From positions 1 to 64,000 of the forward strand of contig NZ_JACXIY010000014.1 of NCBI RefSeq assembly GCF_014705655.1: a DNA stretch of 64,000 nucleotides. Reading direction: 5' to 3'. How positions within the stretch are numbered: the stretch's first letter is position 1; every line of letters starts with the position of its first letter. The notes beneath the pieces were generated by a model, which was given only the letters and a program-made list of their open reading frames with translations, ran no database searches and was not told where the DNA came from. Below, piece after piece: positions 58,707-64,000 of the stretch. The stretch comes from Paenibacillus arenilitoris (lineage in GTDB: Bacteria; Bacillota; Bacilli; Paenibacillales; Paenibacillaceae). Both the position numbers and the translations under genes were made by a program.

Positions 58707-60764
58707 ATGAAGCATACCGACGCGCTTAACGATTTGCGCCTTGGCGTCTGCTACTACCCCGAACATTGGCCGGAGGAGCTGTGGGACGACGACTTCCGAC
58801 GCATGCGCGAGCTCGGCTTCTCGGTCGTCCGCGTCGCCGAATTCGCTTGGTCGATCTTCGAGCCCGAGGAAGGGGTCTTTCAGTTCGGGCTGTTCGACCG
58901 CGCGCTGGACCTCGCCCACAAGCACGGCCTCAAGGTCATTCTCGGAACGCCGACCGCCACGCCGCCGGCCTGGCTGACCCACCGCTACCCCGAGGTGCTG
59001 AACGCGACGCAGGAGGGCGTTACGCTCCGTCACGGCCTACGCCGACATTACAATTACAGCAGCCCGAAATACCGCGAGCTGTCCGCCGTCATCGTGCGCC
59101 GGATGGCCGAGCATTACAAGAACCACCCGGCCGTCGTCGGCTGGCAGATCGATAACGAATTCAACTGCGAGATCAGCGAATTTTACGCCCCCGCCGATCA
59201 CGACGCGTTCCGGGAATGGTGCAAGGCGAAATACGGGACGCTCGATAAGCTTAACGAAGCTTGGGGCACCGTGTTCTGGAGCCAGACGTACACCGGCTGG
59301 GAGCAGGTGTTTCTTCCGCGCCCCACGCCGGCGCACAAGCAGCCGAACCCGCATCAGGCGCTGGACGAGAAGCGGTTCATTTCCGACAATACGATCTCGT
59401 ACGCCAAAGTGCAGACCGATATTTTGCGCGAGGTCGTTCCCCATCACTGGCTGACGACGAACGGGCTGTTCGGCCACCTCGACAGCCACCGGATGAACGA
59501 CGACCTGCTCGACTTCTTCAGCTACGATTCGTACCCGCAGTTCTCGACGATCTATTACGATTCGAACGAGGAGAACCGGCTTGCGGACCGGGGCTGGAGC
59601 CAGACGCTCGGCACGGTGCGCTCGATCTCGCCGAACTTCTGCATCATGGAGCAGCAGGCCGGTCCCGGCGGCTGGGTGAACCGGATGGATATGCCCTCGC
59701 CGAAGCCCGGACAGATGCGGCTCTGGACGTACCAATCGATCGCGCACGGGGCGAATATGGTGCTCTATTTCCGCTGGCGGACGGCGACCTTCGGCAATGA
59801 AATTTACTGGCACGGCCTTAACGATTACCATAACCGGCCGAACCGCCGCATCCGCGAAGCGGGGCAGATCGGGGCGGAGCTTGCCGAAGCCGGCAGCCGC
59901 ATCGCTTCGACCCGCTACGCGGCCGATATCGCGCTCGTCCGCGATTACGACAATGACTGGGACGGCGAATACGACGTCTGGCACGGACCGTTCGCCTGGC
60001 AGAGCGGCAAGGCCTGGTTCAAGGCGCTTACCCGCCGCCATATCCCGAGCGACACGCTGTTCATCCGCGGCGGCACGACGATCGACGAGCTGAGACGCTA
60101 CAAGGTGCTTGTCTATCCGCATCCGGCGATCATGCGCGATGAGACGGCGGCGCTGCTGGAGCAATACGCGCGCGAAGGCGGCATCGTCGTCTTCGGCTGC
60201 CGGACTGGCTACAAGGATGAGCGCGGGCACTGCTACATGCGTCCGTTCCCGGGCGCGGCGGCGGGGCTGTGCGGGATCAGCGTCGAGGAGTTCACGATGG
60301 TGAAGGGCTCGCGCGAAGCGACCTTCATGCAATGGGACGGAGAAGGCGGCGCGAAGACGCAGGCCGATTCGTTCAACGACGTGCTGCAGCCGGAGAGCGA
60401 TACGGTCAGCGTCGTCGCCCGTTATTCCTCCGATTATTACGCAGGCAAGCCGGCCGTCACGAGAAACGCGATCGGCAAAGGCGAGGCGTGGTACTTCGGA
60501 GCCGTCTTCAACGAGGCGTCGGCCGGCCAGCTCATCGACCGCCTCGGCCTCTCTTCGCCGGCGGCCGGCTGGCTGGAACTGCCGGAGCAGGTCGAGCTGG
60601 CGATTCGCCGGGACGAGGCCGGCGACTTATGCTTCCTGCTCAACTACGGCGAGCAGCCCGCGGAGATCGCGGTCCGCGAGGAGCGGACCGATCTGCTCAC
60701 GGGCCGCAGGCTGAGCGGCTCCGTCACGCTCGAAGGCTTCGGCGTAGCCGTGCTGAGCCGGTAA
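58707..60764 (+). CDS. GH42 beta-galactosidase
   Basis: 685 residues, normal for GH42. TIM barrel (1-~390) with acid/base Glu151 in GWQIDNEFN and nucleophile Glu315 in CIMEQQAGPGGW; then the trimerisation domain (about 391-610) and a small C-terminal beta domain. YYPEHW near the N-terminus is a family mark. No signal peptide, so it acts on imported beta-galactosides or galacto-oligosaccharides. AGGAGGAG precedes the ATG. Divergent from its likely AraC activator. Confidence 0.95.
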   Translation: MKHTDALNDLRLGVCYYPEHWPEELWDDDFRRMRELGFSVVRVAEFAWSIFEPEEGVFQFGLFDRALDLAHKHGLKVILGTPTATPPAWLTHRYPEVLNATQEGVTLRHGLRRHYNYSSPKYRELSAVIVRRMAEHYKNHPAVVGWQIDNEFNCEISEFYAPADHDAFREWCKAKYGTLDKLNEAWGTVFWSQTYTGWEQVFLPRPTPAHKQPNPHQALDEKRFISDNTISYAKVQTDILREVVPHHWLTTNGLFGHLDSHRMNDDLLDFFSYDSYPQFSTIYYDSNEENRLADRGWSQTLGTVRSISPNFCIMEQQAGPGGWVNRMDMPSPKPGQMRLWTYQSIAHGANMVLYFRWRTATFGNEIYWHGLNDYHNRPNRRIREAGQIGAELAEAGSRIASTRYAADIALVRDYDNDWDGEYDVWHGPFAWQSGKAWFKALTRRHIPSDTLFIRGGTTIDELRRYKVLVYPHPAIMRDETAALLEQYAREGGIVVFGCRTGYKDERGHCYMRPFPGAAAGLCGISVEEFTMVKGSREATFMQWDGEGGAKTQADSFNDVLQPESDTVSVVARYSSDYYAGKPAVTRNAIGKGEAWYFGAVFNEASAGQLIDRLGLSSPAAGWLELPEQVELAIRRDEAGDLCFLLNYGEQPAEIAVREERTDLLTGRRLSGSVTLEGFGVAVLSR

Positions 60765-60773
60765 CCGATATCT

Positions 60774-60812
60774 CATCCTGCGGCGGCGATGCCGCTGCGG
60801 GATGCGTTTTTT
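60774..60812 (+). terminator. Terminator of the GH42 gene
   Basis: A 14-bp stem (60774-60787 with 60791-60804, two wobble pairs) is followed by CG and six T. Confidence 0.88.
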
Positions 60813-60864
60813 GCGCGCTGGGGCCGGGGCGGAGAGGCGCGACGGCGTGCAGCAAGCGGATTCG

Positions 60865-61041
60865 TTTCAATATTTACATTTAAACCGTGTATCGTCTACA
60901 ATTTAGGCGGGTAGTTTCAAAATTTGAAACTAATCCTCGCTTTTTAAGGCAGTAGGCGGGAATTGGCTGGTTTAGTTTCAGAGTTTGAAATTAAAAGGCC
61001 TCGCTGCCCTTCCTGCTCTCGTTTACTTTCAAAATTTGAAT
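60865..61041. repeat. Four-dyad array A4 (TTTCAA-N3-TTGAAA family)
   Basis: Dyads are centred at 60872, 60922, 60983 and 61034: spacings of 50, 61 and 51 bases. The second is a perfect TTTCAAAATTTGAAA; the first is degraded. Located after the GH42 terminator. Confidence 0.85.
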
Positions 61042-61345
61042 TTAAGACAGTGAACGCCCCCGTCTCATGAGACGGTCATCGCTCCCTCCATTACCATTCT
61101 TTTTTCCGCCAACGCGTGCATAAGGCTTGAAACCGTCCTCGAAGCGGCAATCGTTGCTTCCGTCCCTCCTTCACGCCAGCCTTACTCCATTTCGAACGTT
61201 CGCACAATCCGATCGGCACCACTGCCGAGCCCCTGCGGCCACGCTGTATTTTGTGCAACAGAATCGACGGGTTGTTCTTGTCCCTTAACTCCGTCATTGG
61301 GAGGAATTCTCGCCGGTTCTTTTGCATTTCTGCAACGCTACCGGA
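61042..61345. other. Intergenic region after array A4
   Basis: No gene. Contains a lone D-like element (CTGTATTTTGTGCAA, 61244-61258) and a TTGCA-N4-TGCAA dyad at 61322-61335, possibly remains of another array. Confidence 0.35.
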
Positions 61346-61436
61346 CTCGCGCCTACCCGCCATACCTCACCGATATTTCCGAACTCGCGCCTGCCCGCCA
61401 TACCTCACCGATATTTCCGAACTCGCGCCTGCCCGC
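61346..61436. repeat. 38-bp tandem repeat, 2.4 units
   Basis: Units start at 61346, 61384 and 61422 (CTCGCGCCTGCCCGCCATAC, then CTCACCGATATTTCCGAA). The first two are identical except for one base; the third is cut off after 15 bases. Confidence 0.9.
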
Positions 61437-61591
61437 TTGCGGCCCGGCAGCACATTCCTCCCTCCGCCTCCAGACCGAGCGCAAAAGCATGCTTCAGGAG
61501 GTAGGCTCATAAGCTGGATTTGTTTTACAATGGTTATTGCGAATAAAAACCGACGGAAATAAGCAGACGACACTTTGCAGGAGGTACCCTT

Positions 61592-62521
61592 ATGCCCGTA
61601 TTGGAAGTTCGGAATTTGAAAAAATCGTACGGCCCGGTTACGGCCGTCGCGGACATCAGCTTCTCGGTGGAACCCGGGGAGGTATTCACGATTATCGGCC
61701 CGAACGGGGCCGGCAAGACGACGACGCTCGAGATGATCGAAGGGCTCGTCACCCCGGACGGCGGACAGATCGAATTCGGCGCGCTGAACTGGGCGAGAAA
61801 CAGCGAGCAGATTAAAGTGACGATCGGCGTGCAGCCGCAATCGAGCGCTCTTTTCGACCTGCTGACGGTAGAGGAGAACCTCGACCTGTTCGCGACCTTT
61901 TATCCGAAATCGCGACCGACCGCTGACGTGCTCGACATGATCAGCTTGACGGATCAGCGCAACAAATACGTCAAGAAGCTGTCCGGCGGTCAGAAGCAGC
62001 GGCTGGCAATCGGCCTCGCCATGATCAACGACCCCGAGCTGATCTTCCTCGACGAGCCGACGACCGGACTCGACCCGCAGGCGAGGCGGAACATTTGGGA
62101 CATTATTTTGAAGCTGAAGGCGCTTGGCAAAACGACGATTCTCACGACGCATTACATGGAAGAAGCCGAGAAGCTGAGCGACCGGGTGTGCATCGTCGAC
62201 CAAGGCAAAATCGTCACGCTCGACACGCCGGCGGCTCTGATCGACCGGCTCACGAAGGAGCGCGAGGTCAGACTCACGCTCATGGACGGCGAATCGGCCG
62301 CGATCGAGACCGAGAAGACGGCCCTTCTTCAAACCGCCGTCGTTCGGACTGCCCGCGAGGGCGATTCGCTTCGACTATGGACGACGCAGCCCGAGGAGAC
62401 GCTGTATGAGCTGTTCGGCTTCACGAAGGACCGCGGCTTTCGGGTCGAGCAAATTTCGATCCGCGAAATGAGTCTGGAAGACGTGTTCATTGCCTTCACC
62501 GGCAAAGAATGGAGGGACTGA
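61592..62521 (+). CDS. ABC-2 type transporter, ATP-binding subunit
   Basis: 309 residues. Walker A GPNGAGKT at 36-43, signature LSGGQKQR from 130, Walker B IFLDEPTTGLD with Glu155, and the HYMEEAE switch region. A ~85-residue C-terminal extension is typical of drug and antibiotic exporters of the CcmA/DrrA type. GCAGGAGG lies before the ATG. Its TGA overlaps the ATG of the permease gene (TGATG), so the two are coupled. Confidence 0.93.
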   Translation: MPVLEVRNLKKSYGPVTAVADISFSVEPGEVFTIIGPNGAGKTTTLEMIEGLVTPDGGQIEFGALNWARNSEQIKVTIGVQPQSSALFDLLTVEENLDLFATFYPKSRPTADVLDMISLTDQRNKYVKKLSGGQKQRLAIGLAMINDPELIFLDEPTTGLDPQARRNIWDIILKLKALGKTTILTTHYMEEAEKLSDRVCIVDQGKIVTLDTPAALIDRLTKEREVRLTLMDGESAAIETEKTALLQTAVVRTAREGDSLRLWTTQPEETLYELFGFTKDRGFRVEQISIREMSLEDVFIAFTGKEWRD

Positions 62522-63642
62522 TGAATAACGCAAAGCAATTTTCCAAAATGTTCGCCGCTCAGGTCAAAATGATGTTCCGGGAGAAACAGGTCTGGTTTTG
62601 GAATATTTTCTTCCCCGTTATTTTGATGGTTATATTCATGGTCATCTTCGGCGGCGGCTCGAGCGACAGCTTTAAGGCCAAAATCGCCGTCGTCGACCCG
62701 CAGCCGAACGCGACGTCCGCAAGCCTGATCGAGCAGATGAGGCAAATACCGGTGCTCGAATTCAAGGAAGCGGAGCCGGTCGCCGAGGAGCTCGGCACCG
62801 AGTGGGTCGAAGAACAGGACATCGACGCGCTGATCGTTCTTCCGGCATCCGAAGGCGCGGGCGCGATCCGGCTCATCGTGAACAAGGAAGACGAGCGGGG
62901 CGTTACGACGCAGGCGGTCGCCGGCATTTTGGATAAGCTGATCCAGCAGGCCAATCTGGCCGCCGCAGGCGCGACGCCAAGCATCAACATGACGATGGAG
63001 GCCGTGTCCACGGGCGCCGACGATTTGAGCTATGCGGATTTTCTGCTGACGGGGATGATCGGGCTTTCGGTGGCGCAGGGCGGCTTGTTCGGGATGGTCG
63101 AGCTCGTCGACATGCGGCGGCGCGGGTTAATGACCCGGCTTCGGATGACGCCGGCCAATATGACGCTGTACGGAATGGCCGGCATGCTTGTCAAGCTTAT
63201 GCTCGGCATTATTCAGATCATTATTTTGTCGCTGATCGGCGTGTTCGGCTTCGGCGCCAATCTGCATATTAACGTGTTCAGCCTGGCGATCGCCTTCATT
63301 GCCGGCGGCCTGGTGTTCAGTGCGATGGGCTATCTGTTCTCGTCGTTCAGCAAAACGATCGAGGCTTATATGGGGATGGCCAATATCGTCAGCATGCTCA
63401 TGATGTTTCTAAGCGGCGTGTTCATCCCGCTCGAGACGATGCCGGACTGGCTGCAGCCGGTCGCGCAGGTGCTGCCGCTCACCTATTTCGTCGACGGCAT
63501 GCGCGACGGCCTGATCTATGCCTCCGGCGTGGCGTCCGGAGCCTTTTGGATCGGAATCGGCATTATGGCGCTGTGGGGCGTCGTCTCCTTCCTCGTCGGC
63601 GCGCAAGTTTATAAGACGAAGTCGATATCGGCTACCAGATAA
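62521..63642 (+). CDS. ABC-2 type transporter, permease subunit
   Basis: 373 residues. One N-terminal membrane helix (IFFPVILMVIFMVIFGG), a large extracellular loop (about 50-175) and five C-terminal helices, the YhgE/ABC2_membrane_3 layout. The LSGVFIPLETMPDWLQPVAQVLPLTYFVDGMR segment is the conserved C-terminal motif of the family. Works with the ATPase encoded just before it; substrate unknown. Confidence 0.92.
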   Translation: MNNAKQFSKMFAAQVKMMFREKQVWFWNIFFPVILMVIFMVIFGGGSSDSFKAKIAVVDPQPNATSASLIEQMRQIPVLEFKEAEPVAEELGTEWVEEQDIDALIVLPASEGAGAIRLIVNKEDERGVTTQAVAGILDKLIQQANLAAAGATPSINMTMEAVSTGADDLSYADFLLTGMIGLSVAQGGLFGMVELVDMRRRGLMTRLRMTPANMTLYGMAGMLVKLMLGIIQIIILSLIGVFGFGANLHINVFSLAIAFIAGGLVFSAMGYLFSSFSKTIEAYMGMANIVSMLMMFLSGVFIPLETMPDWLQPVAQVLPLTYFVDGMRDGLIYASGVASGAFWIGIGIMALWGVVSFLVGAQVYKTKSISATR

Positions 63643-63658
63643 AGGACGATGGCGGAGA

Positions 63659-63700
63659 ACAGAAGGACCGGATGCGCGGCGGGCGCTCCGGTCCTTCTGT
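63659..63700. terminator. Hairpin between ABC permease and CDF genes
   Basis: A perfect 14-bp stem (63659-63672 with 63687-63700) around a short GCGC-rich top. Poor T-run on either side, but the position between convergent genes suggests a shared terminator. Confidence 0.6.
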
Positions 63701-63714
63701 ATGATTTGGGTCCG

Positions 63715-64000
63715 TTATATTTTGCAGGCTGCGTGCCCAAGCCCCGGCTTCTCGACCTGAATCGTCGCATGCTCGATGCGGAAGTCCGCCGCGATCTGCT
63801 TGATCGCCTTCTGCAGCACCTCTTGGCAGTCGGTGTTCTCCTCGACGAGGAGATGGCAGCTTAAGGCGTCCAGGCCGGACGTGATCGTCCATATATGGAG
63901 ATCGTGCACCTCCTTCACGCCCTTGATGGAGCGCAGCGTCTCGGTTACTTGATCCGCGTTCACATGGGCCGGCGTTCCTTCCATCAGGATGTGAACCGTC
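63715..64000 (-). CDS. Cation diffusion facilitator, C-terminal part (cut by window edge)
   Basis: The frame is open at the window edge. The visible ~95 residues are the cytoplasmic C-terminal domain of a CzcD/ZitB-type CDF exporter: HILMEGTPAHVNADQVTETL, KEVHDLHIWTITSG and the late histidines in CHLLVE and EHATIQVE. These form the metal-sensing dimer domain. The transmembrane part lies beyond 64000. An internal ATG at 63984 is not the start. Confidence 0.9.
   Translation of the reverse strand, partial: TVHILMEGTPAHVNADQVTETLRSIKGVKEVHDLHIWTITSGLDALSCHLLVEENTDCQEVLQKAIKQIAADFRIEHATIQVEKPGLGHAACKI

Overview
The window reads as chromosome of a GC-rich Firmicute of the Paenibacillaceae (Paenibacillus/Cohnella-like). 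Pointers are strong AGGAGG-type ribosome binding sites with frequent TTG and GTG starts, a very large surface protein ending in S-layer homology (SLH) domains, many AraC-type regulators beside sugar-degradation genes, a ZTP riboswitch before folD, and perfect GlnR/TnrA boxes before nirB. I see no rRNA, tRNA, CRISPR array, prophage or transposase.

Layout. 1-6.8 kb: an AraC-type C-terminus fused to an octanucleotide repeat, an SDR dehydrogenase, an NADH oxidase with Rex/FNR-like sites, an ArsR-type regulator, an orphan copper chaperone with CsoR-like boxes, and a GDPD-MFS pair. 7.7-11.3 kb: YitT protein, MATE exporter, sugar isomerase. 12.6-19.5 kb: a carbohydrate region on the minus strand (two Gfo/Idh oxidoreductases, a second isomerase, two AraC regulators) and a GH2 glycosidase. 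19.5-25 kb: three small genes, a heterodimeric ABC exporter, riboswitch-controlled folD. 25.5-31.1 kb: one gene for an 1866-residue secreted nuclease/5'-nucleotidase with SLH anchor. 31.5-36.3 kb: a second heterodimeric ABC exporter and a GT2 glycosyltransferase. 36.5-42.2 kb: nitrite assimilation (TrpD2-like protein, ANTAR antiterminator, nirB, nirD, siroheme methyltransferase cobA). 42.5-47.7 kb: esterase, PAP2-like protein, Crp/Fnr regulator with DMT protein, metallo-hydrolase, DUF402 and SET-domain proteins. 48.3-55.2 kb: a five-gene operon matching a complete L-galactose to 2-keto-3-deoxy-gluconate route, with a divergent AraC regulator. 55.3-64 kb: EamA transporter, acyltransferase, AraC plus GH42 beta-galactosidase, an ABC-2 transporter, and the end of a CDF metal exporter.

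The most unusual signal is intergenic. Eight arrays each hold four short dyads whose centres are spaced about 51, 62 and 51 bp apart, close to 5, 6 and 5 turns of B-DNA. The spacing is kept although the dyads belong to at least four unrelated sequence families (TTTCAA-N3-TTGAAA; CCTGC-N6-GCAGG; TTTGACTGGA-N5-TCCAATCAAA; TGCTGGA-N5-TCCAGCA). A related seven-dyad array (TCTAA-N3-TTAGA) alternates about 72 and 52 bp. All lie downstream of gene 3' ends, several between convergent genes, and none in a divergent promoter region. I know of no described element with this geometry. Two dyads coincide with apparent intrinsic terminators.

Coordinates were read by eye. Functional calls rest on recognised motifs and gene context, not on database searches.
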